From contig NZ_BKCG01000001.1 of the NCBI RefSeq assembly GCF_008974325.1, positions 310,001 through 374,000 on the forward strand: 64,000 nt of DNA, read 5' to 3'. The notes under the pieces are model-generated. The model was not told the origin of the DNA. It did no database searches and was given only the letters and a program-made list of their open reading frames with translations. Of the stretch, positions 8,160-17,461 are shown piece after piece (the first letter of the stretch is position 1; each line of letters opens with the position of its first letter). This stretch comes from Patiriisocius marinus. Lineage in GTDB: Bacteria > Bacteroidota > Bacteroidia > Flavobacteriales > Flavobacteriaceae. The position numbers and the translations under genes are program-made.

Positions 8160-9692
8160 ATGAGTACTTCAAAAAAAATAACATCGGCTTTAATATCAGT
8201 ATTTCACAAAGACGGCCTCGCCCCTATTGTTCAAAAACTGAACGAACTTGGTGTTACAATTTACTCAACTGGTGGTACAGAAAAATTTATCACAGATCTT
8301 GGAATTAAAGTAATCCCTGTGGAAGATGTAACTGATTATCCTTCAATTTTAGGCGGACGAGTAAAAACACTTCACCCTAAAGTTTTTGGTGGAATATTAA
8401 ATCGCCAAGATAATGAGAGTGATGTTCGCGAAATGGACAAATTCAACATTCCACAACTTGATGTAGTAATTGTAGACTTATATCCTTTTGAAAAAACAGT
8501 CGCATCTGGCGCTTCTGAACAAGATATTATTGAAAAAATTGATATAGGTGGTATTTCACTTATTAGAGCTGCCGCAAAGAACTTTAAAGATACCGTTTGT
8601 GTTTCATCAATGGATGATTACAATGAGTTTTTAGAAGCTATTTCAGAAGATAATGGAACACTTTCTTTAACGACAAGAAAACATTTTGCTGCAAAAGCAT
8701 TTAATGTTTCATCACATTACGACACTGCAATTTTTAATTACTTTAATGGCAATCAAGAAATTCCTGCTTTAAAAATTAGCGAGACAAATGCACAAGTACT
8801 TCGTTATGGTGAAAACCCACACCAACGTGGTTTCTTCTTCGGAAACTTCGATGAAATGTTTGATAAGCTTCACGGAAAAGAGCTGAGCTACAATAATTTA
8901 CTTGATGTAGACGCAGCTGTTAATTTAATGAACGAGTTTAAAGGCGACGCTCCTACATTTGCAATATTAAAGCACAATAACGCTTGTGGTATTGCACAAC
9001 GCGAAACATTATTAGAGGCATACAATAGTGCTCTTGCAGGTGACCCTGTTTCGGCTTTTGGCGGAATATTAATATCGAATACAGAGATAGATGCCCCAAC
9101 CGCAGACGAAATACACAAATTATTTTGTGAAGTGGTTATTGCACCTTCATTTAGCGAAGAAGCAACTACAATTTTAAAAGGTAAAAAGAATCGTATTTTA
9201 TTAATTCAAAAAGATGCGAAATTACCTACAACTACCGTTAGAACTTGTTTAAATGGTGTTCTTGTTCAAGACAAAGATGCTAAGACAGATAATATTTTGG
9301 AATTAAGTAATGCAACTGACAATAAACCAACTTCTCAGGAGTTAGATGATTTAATGTTTGCATCTAAAATATGTAAGCATACAAAAAGTAATACAATTGT
9401 ACTTGCTAAGAACAAGCAATTATGCGCAAGTGGAACAGGGCAAACATCACGTGTAGATGCTTTAAACCAAGCGATACACAAGGCTCAAAACTTTAATTTT
9501 GATCTTGATGGAGCTGTAATGGCTAGTGATGCATTTTTCCCATTTCCAGACTGTGTAGAAATTGCAAAAAATGCGGGAATAACTGCAGTAATCCAACCGG
9601 GAGGATCAATAAAAGATCAACTCAGCATCGATTATTGCAACTCATCCAAAATGGCTATGGTATTTACCGGAACGCGCCATTTTAAGCATTAA
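8160..9692 (+). CDS. purH: Bifunctional AICAR transformylase/IMP cyclohydrolase
   Basis: PurH catalyses the last two steps of de novo IMP synthesis in the cytoplasm: formyl transfer from 10-formyl-THF to AICAR, then ring closure. The 510-residue length is normal. The N-terminal cyclohydrolase (MGS-like) domain covers about residues 1-145, with TGGT and GGRVKTLHP motifs. The transformylase domain follows, with its Lys-His motif KHNNACG near residue 270. The C terminus ends in the family pattern GTRHFKH. It precedes the mre operon on the same strand and probably has its own promoter. Confidence 0.98.
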   Translation: MSTSKKITSALISVFHKDGLAPIVQKLNELGVTIYSTGGTEKFITDLGIKVIPVEDVTDYPSILGGRVKTLHPKVFGGILNRQDNESDVREMDKFNIPQLDVVIVDLYPFEKTVASGASEQDIIEKIDIGGISLIRAAAKNFKDTVCVSSMDDYNEFLEAISEDNGTLSLTTRKHFAAKAFNVSSHYDTAIFNYFNGNQEIPALKISETNAQVLRYGENPHQRGFFFGNFDEMFDKLHGKELSYNNLLDVDAAVNLMNEFKGDAPTFAILKHNNACGIAQRETLLEAYNSALAGDPVSAFGGILISNTEIDAPTADEIHKLFCEVVIAPSFSEEATTILKGKKNRILLIQKDAKLPTTTVRTCLNGVLVQDKDAKTDNILELSNATDNKPTSQELDDLMFASKICKHTKSNTIVLAKNKQLCASGTGQTSRVDALNQAIHKAQNFNFDLDGAVMASDAFFPFPDCVEIAKNAGITAVIQPGGSIKDQLSIDYCNSSKMAMVFTGTRHFKH

Positions 9693-9699
9693 AAATTTG

Positions 9700-9707
9700 T
9701 ACATTTG
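9700..9707 (+). promoter_or_regulatory. Bacteroidota -7 box for the mre operon
   Basis: TACATTTG matches TAnnTTTG and lies 51 bases before mreB, just past the purH stop, so the shape operon can be transcribed independently of purH. A clear -33 element is not evident. Confidence 0.45.
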
Positions 9708-9757
9708 TTAAGCAACAATACTGATTTAGAAATATTTATAATACCTCATATAAGCAC

Positions 9758-10786
9758 ATGGGATTTTTTGATTTCCTCACCGAAGAAATAGCCATTGATT
9801 TAGGAACCGCAAACACGCTTATCATTCACAATGATAAAGTAGTAGTTGATGCGCCATCTATTGTGGCTCGCGATAGAACTACAGGTAAAATTATAGCTGT
9901 TGGTAGGGAAGCCGCAATGATGCAAGGAAAGACCCACGAGAATATTAAAACCATTCGTCCATTGAAGGATGGAGTAATCGCAGATTTTGACGCAAGTGAA
10001 AAAATGATAAACATGTTTATCAAAGACATTCCAGCATTAAAGAAAAAATGGATTACACCTTCGTTAAGAATGGTAATTTGTATTCCTAGTGGAATTACTG
10101 AAGTTGAAATGCGAGCAGTAAAAGAAAGTGCAGAGCGTGTTAATGGAAAAGAAGTTTATTTAATACACGAACCTATGGCTGCTGCCATAGGTATTGGTGT
10201 AGATATTATGCAACCAAAAGGAAATATGGTTGTAGATATAGGTGGTGGTACCACAGAAATCGCCGTTATTGCCCTTGGTGGTATTGTGTGTGATAAATCT
10301 GTAAAAGTAGCCGGTGATGTATTTACTAGTGACATAGTTTACTATATGCGTACACAACACAACCTCTATGTAGGTGACCGTACTGCTGAAAAAATTAAAA
10401 TCCAAATAGGTGCAGCTACTGAAGACCTTGAATTACCTCCAGATGAAATGGATGTTCAAGGACGTGATTTATTAACAGGAAAGCCTAAGCAAGTACAAAC
10501 AAGCTATAGAGAAATTGCTAAAGCACTAGACAAGTCTATTTTGCGTATTGAAGATGCAGTAATGGAAACATTATCGCAAACTCCTCCAGAATTAGCAGCA
10601 GATATCTATAATACAGGTATTTATTTAGCAGGTGGTGGATCTATGTTACGTGGTCTTGACAAACGACTTTCTCAAAAAACAGATTTACCAGTATATATTG
10701 CTGAGGATCCACTGAGAGCAGTTGTTAGAGGGACAGGTATTTGTCTTAAAAATCTTCCAAAATTTAAAAGCGTACTGATTAAATAA
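9758..10786 (+). CDS. mreB: Rod shape-determining protein MreB (actin homologue)
   Basis: MreB polymerises on ATP under the inner membrane and guides lateral wall synthesis. The 342-residue protein shows the actin-fold phosphate loops DLGTANTLI (about 13-21) and DIGGGTTEIAVI (about 160) and the adenosine motif GIYLAGGGSMLRG near the C terminus. The MGFFDF start is the family's amphipathic membrane-binding N terminus. It heads the contiguous run mreB-mreC-mreD-pbp2-rodA, the complete elongasome core. Confidence 0.98.
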   Translation: MGFFDFLTEEIAIDLGTANTLIIHNDKVVVDAPSIVARDRTTGKIIAVGREAAMMQGKTHENIKTIRPLKDGVIADFDASEKMINMFIKDIPALKKKWITPSLRMVICIPSGITEVEMRAVKESAERVNGKEVYLIHEPMAAAIGIGVDIMQPKGNMVVDIGGGTTEIAVIALGGIVCDKSVKVAGDVFTSDIVYYMRTQHNLYVGDRTAEKIKIQIGAATEDLELPPDEMDVQGRDLLTGKPKQVQTSYREIAKALDKSILRIEDAVMETLSQTPPELAADIYNTGIYLAGGGSMLRGLDKRLSQKTDLPVYIAEDPLRAVVRGTGICLKNLPKFKSVLIK

Positions 10787-10894
10787 CAGCTAGTTTAAAT
10801 TAAACAGAAGTTGTTTTACTTCGGAAATGTGACTTCAATGCAATTTGTTGCACATATAAAATAGACCATGAATTAAAGACCTTGAGAATACCTA

Positions 10895-11719
10895 ATGCAG
10901 CAAATTATTAACTTCTTTATTAAGAACAAGAACTTTTTGCTCTTCGCTGTGCTTTTCTTTTTTTCATTTTTATTGACGATTCAATCACACTCGTTTCATA
11001 ATAGTAAAATGGTAAGCTCTACTAACTTTTTTAGTGGCAGTCTTTTTGAAATCACATCTAACATTAATAATTATTTTCATTTAAAGGAACAAAACGAAAT
11101 ACTTGCAGACGAAAATAGCAGATTACGGAACAGCCTTTCAACTCTTAAAATTTCAGAAGAAATAGCTCCAATTATTGTTGATAGCACCATAGGTGGATTT
11201 GTTTACAAAGGTGCAAGGGTCATAAAAAACAGCTACAGCAAAACTAATAATCAACTCACCATAAACAAAGGTGCTAATGACACTATAGAGGTTGATATGG
11301 GCGTAATAACTTCAAAAGGTTTAGTAGGAATTGTGAATAGAGTTAGTGCAAATTATGGTAGGATTCAATCAATTCTAAATACGAATAGCCAGATTAACGC
11401 AGCATTAAAAAAATCTAATCATTTTGGTTTTTTATCTTGGAATGGTAAAAACCCAAACGTTGTTCAACTAACTGAAATACCAAAACTAGCACCCCTTCAA
11501 GTTGGCGATACAATTATTACTGGTGGAAACTCTTCTATTTTTCCACGTGGAATATTAGTAGGAAGAGTTGAAAATTTTAGTGTAAGTAGTGAGGATACAT
11601 TTATAGTAGATGTAAAACTCTTTAATGATATGACAAAATTGTCCCACGTATACCTTATTAAAAACCCGAATTTAATAGAAATAAAAAACTTAGAAGAAGC
11701 TAACGACAATGCAGAATAA
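10895..11719 (+). CDS. mreC: Rod shape-determining protein MreC
   Basis: MreC links cytoplasmic MreB to the periplasmic synthases PBP2 and RodA. The 274-residue protein has one N-terminal membrane helix (about 14-30), a short coiled coil (about 62-85) and a periplasmic beta domain containing the conserved stretches GVITSKGLVGIV and TGGNSSIFPRGI. The gene follows mreB after 108 bases and overlaps mreD by 11 bases, so the two are probably translationally coupled. Confidence 0.95.
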   Translation: MQQIINFFIKNKNFLLFAVLFFFSFLLTIQSHSFHNSKMVSSTNFFSGSLFEITSNINNYFHLKEQNEILADENSRLRNSLSTLKISEEIAPIIVDSTIGGFVYKGARVIKNSYSKTNNQLTINKGANDTIEVDMGVITSKGLVGIVNRVSANYGRIQSILNTNSQINAALKKSNHFGFLSWNGKNPNVVQLTEIPKLAPLQVGDTIITGGNSSIFPRGILVGRVENFSVSSEDTFIVDVKLFNDMTKLSHVYLIKNPNLIEIKNLEEANDNAE

Positions 11720-12215
11720 CGCTATTTTCATAAACGCTCTTAGGTTTTTAGGGTTGCTCCTATTACAAGTACTTGTGCTTAATAATATAAATTTTTTAGG
11801 ATACATAAACCCGTACCTTTATATATTATTCATACTCATTTTTCCATTTACTGGAAACAAATCATTGTTAATAGGACTTTCATTTTTACTTGGATTAAGT
11901 ATCGATTTTTTCAGTGATTCTGGCGGTGTTCACGCTGCTGCTTCAGTATTTATAGCCTATTTACGTCCATTTTTATTAAAGTTTTCATTTGGTGTTAGTT
12001 ATGAATACAACGCAATTAAACTTAGTAAAGTTACCTTTAGTGAACGCCTCATTTATATCTCATTAATGGTAATACTGCATCACCTTGTATTATTTTCTTT
12101 AGAAATATTTAGCGTTTCACGCATACTTCTTATACTCAAATCAACGTTATTCTCAGGAATATTCAGCATTATATTAATTCTATGTTCGTTAGTGCTTTTT
12201 AGCCGTAAAACATAG
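11709..12215 (+). CDS. mreD: Rod shape-determining protein MreD
   Basis: This 168-residue integral membrane protein has five or six helices and the family pattern LLGLSIDFFSDSGGVHAAA at about residues 60-80. MreD partners MreC in the elongasome. Its start lies inside the end of mreC, and pbp2 follows after 48 bases. Sequence conservation in MreD is low, but position and topology make the call firm. Confidence 0.93.
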   Translation: MQNNAIFINALRFLGLLLLQVLVLNNINFLGYINPYLYILFILIFPFTGNKSLLIGLSFLLGLSIDFFSDSGGVHAAASVFIAYLRPFLLKFSFGVSYEYNAIKLSKVTFSERLIYISLMVILHHLVLFSLEIFSVSRILLILKSTLFSGIFSIILILCSLVLFSRKT

Positions 12216-12263
12216 CAAATCCGAAATTTTCATCATTTAATATTTCGGCACATACTTTTTACA

Positions 12264-14129
12264 TTGAGAAAATTATTACTCTTATTTTTAGTTATCGTTA
12301 CTGGCTTTTTATTTGCCGGAAGACTTTTCTATCTCCAAATTCTTGATACATCATTCGCTCAATTATCTGAAAGTAACGCTGTAAAAACCTCATACGATTA
12401 TCCACAACGAGGTTATATTTTTGACCGTAATGACAAACTATTAGTTCAAAACCAACCATCGTATGATGTGATGGTAATACCTCGAGAAATAAAAAACCTT
12501 GACACTATTGAGTTTTGCAGGGTTTTAAAAATTACTAAGGAGCAATTAGAAGATAAACTTGCAAAGGCAAAGCACTATTCTCCAAGATTACCCTCTGTAG
12601 TAATACCACAATTAACGAAAGAAGAATATTCATCTCTTTCTGAAACAATGTACAAATACAATGGTTTTTACATTCAAAAACGTTCCCTTAGAGATTACCA
12701 AGTTGAACACTCTGCAAATGTTTTAGGATACATTAGAGAAGTAGATCAAAACATCATTAATAGAAACTCAGATTATGCCATGGGTGAGATTATTGGGATG
12801 ACAGGAATTGAAAGTCAATATGAAGATATTTTACGAGGACAAAAAGGTGTAAAATATATTCAAAAAGATAGATTCAATAAAGATATAGGTAGTTACAAAG
12901 ATGGAATATTTGACACCTTACCTCAACGTGGAAAAGACATTACCCTTACTATAGACAAAGAACTACAAGCCTACGCTGAAAAACTGTTTACTAATAAACG
13001 TGGTGGTATAGTTGCTATAGAGCCTAAAACAGGCGAAATTCTATCACTAGTAACAGCACCAAATTATAAACCTGAGTTATTAGTAGGAAGAGAACGATCT
13101 GCAAATTTCAATAAATTATACTACGACTCTATTGCACTGCCTCTTTTTGATAGAGGATTAAAAGGAGAATATCCCCCTGGGAGCCCTTTCAAAACATTAA
13201 CCGCACTTATTGCCCTACAAGAAAATGTAGTTTCCACTAGCGAAACAATTGCCTGTAGAGGGGGTTATTATTACGGAACAAGAGGGAGAAAACTAGGCTG
13301 TCACGCTCACAAATCGCCCTTAGATATGGAAGGTGGTATCGCAAAATCATGCAATGCATATTTCTGCACTGTTTATAGACGTGTAATTGAAAAATACGAT
13401 ACACCACAAGAAGGTATTGATAACTGGCGGAATCATTTAATGAGTTTTGGTTTAGGGCAATTTATGGGATACGACTTGCCTGAGGGAAGAAGAGGTAAAA
13501 TCCCTAGTTCAAAAACCTATAATGCAATGTACCCCAATAACAATTGGTATGCGACAGCAACTATATCCAATGCAATAGGACAAGGTGAAGTTTTATTAAC
13601 TCCTATGCAAATGGCAAATTTTACCGCTGCTATTGCAAATAGAGGTTGGTATATTAAACCACATATGATAAAACATATTCAGGATTCTGACACTATTCCA
13701 TCTAAGTACACTACAGTCAATAAAACAACAATAGACCCTAAACATTTTGACCCCGTTGTAGAAGGTATGCACCAAGTTTATCTAAATGGAACAGCCACTT
13801 TTCTACAAGTTCCAGGTATAGACATATGCGGAAAAACAGGTACCGCAGAAAATTTTAAACGTATTGATGGTGTAACTAGGCAGCTAACTGATCACTCTGT
13901 TTTTATTGCTTTCGCTCCTAAAGATGATCCAAAAATAGCTATAGCTGTTTTTGTCGAAAATGGATATTGGGGCGCACGATGGGCAGGACGTATGGCAAGT
14001 TTAATGATTGAAAAATACATTAAAGGTGAAGTAACCTTGAAAGCAATGGAAGACTACGTTATAAACGGAAGTCTTGAAGAAGAATATGCCAAACCCTATT
14101 CTGGCGAACCATTTAACATCAATCAATAA
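12264..14129 (+). CDS. mrdA: Penicillin-binding protein 2, transpeptidase of the elongasome
   Basis: This class B PBP cross-links new peptidoglycan during elongation in the periplasm. The start codon is TTG (12264); no in-frame ATG precedes it, and the product begins MRKLLLLFLV with an uncleaved signal anchor. The dimerisation/pedestal region covers about 45-210, and the transpeptidase domain shows SPFK (catalytic Ser307), SCN (about 360) and KTG (about 524). The 621-residue length is normal. It lies three bases upstream of rodA, its glycosyltransferase partner. Confidence 0.96.
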   Translation: MRKLLLLFLVIVTGFLFAGRLFYLQILDTSFAQLSESNAVKTSYDYPQRGYIFDRNDKLLVQNQPSYDVMVIPREIKNLDTIEFCRVLKITKEQLEDKLAKAKHYSPRLPSVVIPQLTKEEYSSLSETMYKYNGFYIQKRSLRDYQVEHSANVLGYIREVDQNIINRNSDYAMGEIIGMTGIESQYEDILRGQKGVKYIQKDRFNKDIGSYKDGIFDTLPQRGKDITLTIDKELQAYAEKLFTNKRGGIVAIEPKTGEILSLVTAPNYKPELLVGRERSANFNKLYYDSIALPLFDRGLKGEYPPGSPFKTLTALIALQENVVSTSETIACRGGYYYGTRGRKLGCHAHKSPLDMEGGIAKSCNAYFCTVYRRVIEKYDTPQEGIDNWRNHLMSFGLGQFMGYDLPEGRRGKIPSSKTYNAMYPNNNWYATATISNAIGQGEVLLTPMQMANFTAAIANRGWYIKPHMIKHIQDSDTIPSKYTTVNKTTIDPKHFDPVVEGMHQVYLNGTATFLQVPGIDICGKTGTAENFKRIDGVTRQLTDHSVFIAFAPKDDPKIAIAVFVENGYWGARWAGRMASLMIEKYIKGEVTLKAMEDYVINGSLEEEYAKPYSGEPFNINQ

Positions 14130-14131
14130 AA

Positions 14132-15388
14132 ATGGCATTTGGTAAAACCGCATTAAAGTTTGATTGGATTATCATGTTGCTTTTTGCAATGTTGGTAACT
14201 GCTGGATGGTTCAATATATATTCGGCATCTTATTCAAGTGACGCTACTGGCCTACTAGATTTTTCACAACCTTATGCTAAACAATTATTATGGATTTGCT
14301 TAAGCGTTGTTTTAATAGTAATAATACTCGCCCTCGATGAGAAATTTTACGAACGATTTTCTAGTATCATCTATCTGGTCTCACTAGTTAGTTTGGCCGG
14401 TTTATATCTTTTTGGGAATAATGTAAATGGGGCTACATCGTGGTATTTAATTGGCCCAGCAAGTATTCAACCCAGTGAGTTCGCTAAAGCAGCTACTGCT
14501 CTTGCATTAGCTAAATATGTAAGTGACATTCAAACTAATATGAGTTTGTTTAAAGATCAACTTAAAGCATTTCTAATCCTTGCAATTCCAGCTTTATTAA
14601 TTGTACCTCAACCAGATCCTGGAAGCGCACTAATTTATGCCGCATTCATATTTCCGCTATATAGAGAAGGACTTCATTTTGTTTATTTATTACTTGGATT
14701 TTTTGCCGCAGCCTTATTTGTAGGAACACTAGTTCTAGGTGCAACTTGGGTGAGTTTAATGGTATTGATTATTACCGCTGCAGTATTTCTGAAAAATAGA
14801 AAACGGAAACCTTCGCGATCTAAATACGCAATTATTGCAATAGCTTGTGTTGCTTTTTCTTTTTCAGTTAGCTATATATTCAATAATGTATTTGAACAAC
14901 GTCACCGCGACAGATTTAATATTGTATTAGGTAAAGAAACTGACTCAAAAGGAATAGGTTATAATACCAACCAAAGTGAAATTGCTATTGGTAGCGGAGG
15001 CTGGTTTGGAAAAGGCTGGACTCAAGGAACGCAAACCAAAGGTAATTTTGTCCCTGAACAACACACTGATTACATTTTCAGTACCGTTGGGGAAGAATGG
15101 GGCTTTTTAGGAAGTTTAGGAGTTGTAGCGTTATTTGTATTCTTAATAATTAGAATATTAGTTTTAGCTGAACGGCAGAAAAGCCAATTTGCTCGAGTTT
15201 ATGGCTACAGTGTTGCGGCTATAATCTTCTTCCACTTTTTTGTAAATGTAGGTATGGTTACAGGCCTCTTCCCTACAGTAGGAATACCCTTGCCTTTTTT
15301 TAGTTATGGAGGATCAGGACTTTGGGGGTTTACAATTCTGCTCTTTATTTTCGTTAGGCTTGACGCAGCTAACTACTACTATACTTGA
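14132..15388 (+). CDS. rodA: RodA, SEDS peptidoglycan glycosyltransferase
   Basis: RodA polymerises lipid II into glycan strands during rod elongation. The 418-residue membrane protein has about ten helices and the SEDS signatures QPSEFAK, PQPDPGSAL and PFFSYGGSGLWG. It follows pbp2 almost directly and closes the mre operon. A few more residues than the E. coli protein are present in a cytoplasmic loop rich in Arg and Lys (RKRKPSRSK, near residue 225). Confidence 0.97.
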   Translation: MAFGKTALKFDWIIMLLFAMLVTAGWFNIYSASYSSDATGLLDFSQPYAKQLLWICLSVVLIVIILALDEKFYERFSSIIYLVSLVSLAGLYLFGNNVNGATSWYLIGPASIQPSEFAKAATALALAKYVSDIQTNMSLFKDQLKAFLILAIPALLIVPQPDPGSALIYAAFIFPLYREGLHFVYLLLGFFAAALFVGTLVLGATWVSLMVLIITAAVFLKNRKRKPSRSKYAIIAIACVAFSFSVSYIFNNVFEQRHRDRFNIVLGKETDSKGIGYNTNQSEIAIGSGGWFGKGWTQGTQTKGNFVPEQHTDYIFSTVGEEWGFLGSLGVVALFVFLIIRILVLAERQKSQFARVYGYSVAAIIFFHFFVNVGMVTGLFPTVGIPLPFFSYGGSGLWGFTILLFIFVRLDAANYYYT

Positions 15389-15431
15389 TTTAAGCTGAAT
15401 TCAAAATTAAGAAAAAACAACTCCTATAATA

Positions 15432-16235
15432 TTATTTCCAAAATTTAGAATCGCTCTCGGCCTCTATTTTATTCTCAATATCATCAGGTAATTGTTCAAA
15501 GAAATCAATTCCAGTAAGCGCTTCAATTTTATCTACTGTAGTCATGTATTTGTAAAAAGAATCTTTTCCAGCAGATTGAGGAATTAAAAACGCAGCCACT
15601 TTATATCGACCTTTACTCTTATCTAATACAATTTTATAAAACTGCTCAGGAACAGAAACATTTTCAGTACCTATAGTTTTTAATCCGTTTTTTAACACAC
15701 CACCCGTAACAACATATACGTCGTTATAACGTCCTGCCCAATAGCGCACTTTCTGCTCAAGGCTGTTCCAAACCCCAGCATTAAACTCGTGGTTCTGCGG
15801 ACTTATGTTACTTGTTAAAAATGTTTCAAAATATGCTTCATAATCAAAACCTCTATCTCCTGCTGGACAAAGATGGCCTCTATCATACCCACTCTTTTTA
15901 TAATTACGCCAGTGAGCAGACTTAGTGTTCACGTCTTTATCTTCAATAAAGTAGGGACGATCAAAATCATTTTTTCTAATATGATCTTTACGCAACTCGT
16001 AAGCAACCCACTCAGCTTGTTCGTGTATTTCACTGTACGATAATGTATAATAACTATGAGCAACTATTGCACCTGTGGTTGAACTTGGTAGTAAATTATT
16101 CCCAAATTCAGCTGAAATCCCATCTTTAGCTGGCGAAGGATAATCTTTTGTTTCTTCGGAAACTTTCATTTCTAAAAAATATAGGACTACCGTAACAAGA
16201 ACAATCAATAATGGATAGATGTATTTTCTTTTCAT
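15432..16235 (-). CDS. Secreted DNA/RNA non-specific endonuclease
   Basis: The 267-residue protein begins with a signal anchor (residues 6-21) and carries the NUC family active site DRGH at 118-121, followed by the metal-ligand region SNISPQNHEFNAGVWN. Such enzymes cut DNA and RNA without sequence preference in the periplasm or outside the cell, for nutrient scavenging or defence. It is convergent with rodA and is followed on its own strand by an OppC-like permease. No inhibitor gene is visible. Confidence 0.92.
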   Translation of the reverse strand: MKRKYIYPLLIVLVTVVLYFLEMKVSEETKDYPSPAKDGISAEFGNNLLPSSTTGAIVAHSYYTLSYSEIHEQAEWVAYELRKDHIRKNDFDRPYFIEDKDVNTKSAHWRNYKKSGYDRGHLCPAGDRGFDYEAYFETFLTSNISPQNHEFNAGVWNSLEQKVRYWAGRYNDVYVVTGGVLKNGLKTIGTENVSVPEQFYKIVLDKSKGRYKVAAFLIPQSAGKDSFYKYMTTVDKIEALTGIDFFEQLPDDIENKIEAESDSKFWK

Positions 16236-16248
16236 TTAAACAATGTTT

Positions 16249-17352
16249 TTAATTTCTTACATCAAGTGCATCTCTAAGCGCATTTCCTATTAACATAAAT
16301 GCGGTAACTAAACTCATTATAGCTAACCCAGGGATTAATGCTAAAAATGGTTTCCCTAAAATGATGTAACTGTAATGATCCTTGATAATACCTCCCCAAC
16401 TAGGCATTGGTGGTTGTGCTCCTATTCCTAAAAAACTCAAACCGCTTTCTATTAATATAGCTCCTGCAAAGTTTGCGGCACTTATAATAATTACTGGTGC
16501 CATTGCATTGGGTAAAATATGTTTTGTAATAATTCTAAAATTATTGAATCCTAAAGCCCTAGCTGCGGTAACATATTGCTGCTCCTTAACCCCTAACACT
16601 TGCCCTCTAACAACTCTTGCCACTTCTACCCACATTGTGAGTCCAACAGCTATAAATACTTGCCAAAAGCCTTTCCCTAGTGCTAATGTAATTGCTATAA
16701 CTAATAATAATGTTGGGATAGACCAAGTAACATTTATTATCCACATTATAACTACATCAACTTTTCCACCGTAATACCCTGCAATTGAACCTAAAGTTAT
16801 ACCTATTACAAGAGATATAAATACAGCAACAAAACCTATAGATAATGAGATTCGGATTCCTATAAGCATTCTGCTTAATAAATCTCTACCATATTTATCT
16901 GTACCCCAATAAAACGTTTTGTTTGATATATAATTAGGCGCTATTTGATCAATGGAAGTTACTTTAGGGAATAATTGTAATGGATATAATTTTTCTAAAC
17001 CTTTAGTTTCTCCTCCGGCATATTCAGTTACTAATAATCCTTCTTTTGTTACTGAAAAATCACTAATTGGTATTTCAGTATCTGCATTTTTACTTCCTAA
17101 AAAAAAAGACGAAATACTCGATTGCTTTTCTAATGCTACAGGAATAGTTAACAAAGTGACCTTAAATCCGGGAGATTTTGAATGAATAGACAAATGCATT
17201 TGATTTGCATTTTCGCTTGAGTCTGGAGCTATAGCATATGCGAATATTGCAACTAGAATACAGCATATTAGAAAAACAAAACTAAGCATTCCCCATAAGT
17301 TTTTCTTGAACTTTCTAAGTGCTAATTTCGATAAGGATGTGGCATTTTTCAC
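16249..17352 (-). CDS. Peptide/nickel-type ABC transporter permease (OppC/DppC-like)
   Basis: The 367-residue inner-membrane protein has an N-terminal helix, a periplasmic segment of about 90 residues and a BPD_transp_1 domain with the coupling EAA-type loop AARALGFNNFRIITKHILPNAMAP. The terminal NALRDALDVRN motif is typical of OppC. Its partner permease, ATPases and binding protein are not adjacent; scattered opp genes are usual in Flavobacteriaceae. It lies 13 bases from the nuclease gene on the same strand. Confidence 0.92.
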   Translation of the reverse strand: MKNATSLSKLALRKFKKNLWGMLSFVFLICCILVAIFAYAIAPDSSENANQMHLSIHSKSPGFKVTLLTIPVALEKQSSISSFFLGSKNADTEIPISDFSVTKEGLLVTEYAGGETKGLEKLYPLQLFPKVTSIDQIAPNYISNKTFYWGTDKYGRDLLSRMLIGIRISLSIGFVAVFISLVIGITLGSIAGYYGGKVDVVIMWIINVTWSIPTLLLVIAITLALGKGFWQVFIAVGLTMWVEVARVVRGQVLGVKEQQYVTAARALGFNNFRIITKHILPNAMAPVIIISAANFAGAILIESGLSFLGIGAQPPMPSWGGIIKDHYSYIILGKPFLALIPGLAIMSLVTAFMLIGNALRDALDVRN

Positions 17353-17408
17353 AGGAGTAAATTTAGGGAAAATTTCAGCTTAATAATGAGTTTATAGTAT
17401 GCTAAATA

Positions 17409-17437
17409 AAAAAGCCTATCTCTTTTGAGATAGGCTT
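17409..17437 (-). terminator. Rho-independent terminator after the tail-specific protease
   Basis: An 11-bp perfect stem (AAGCCTATCTC and complement) with a TTTT loop is followed on the minus strand by six T. It lies 24 bases beyond the stop of the protease gene. Confidence 0.85.
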
Positions 17438-17461
17438 GAAATATACTGTGTATTGATAAAA

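Noticed and set aside
16249-17352. Complete peptide ABC transporter operon
   Set aside because: Only one permease gene is present; no ATPase, second permease or binding protein is adjacent.
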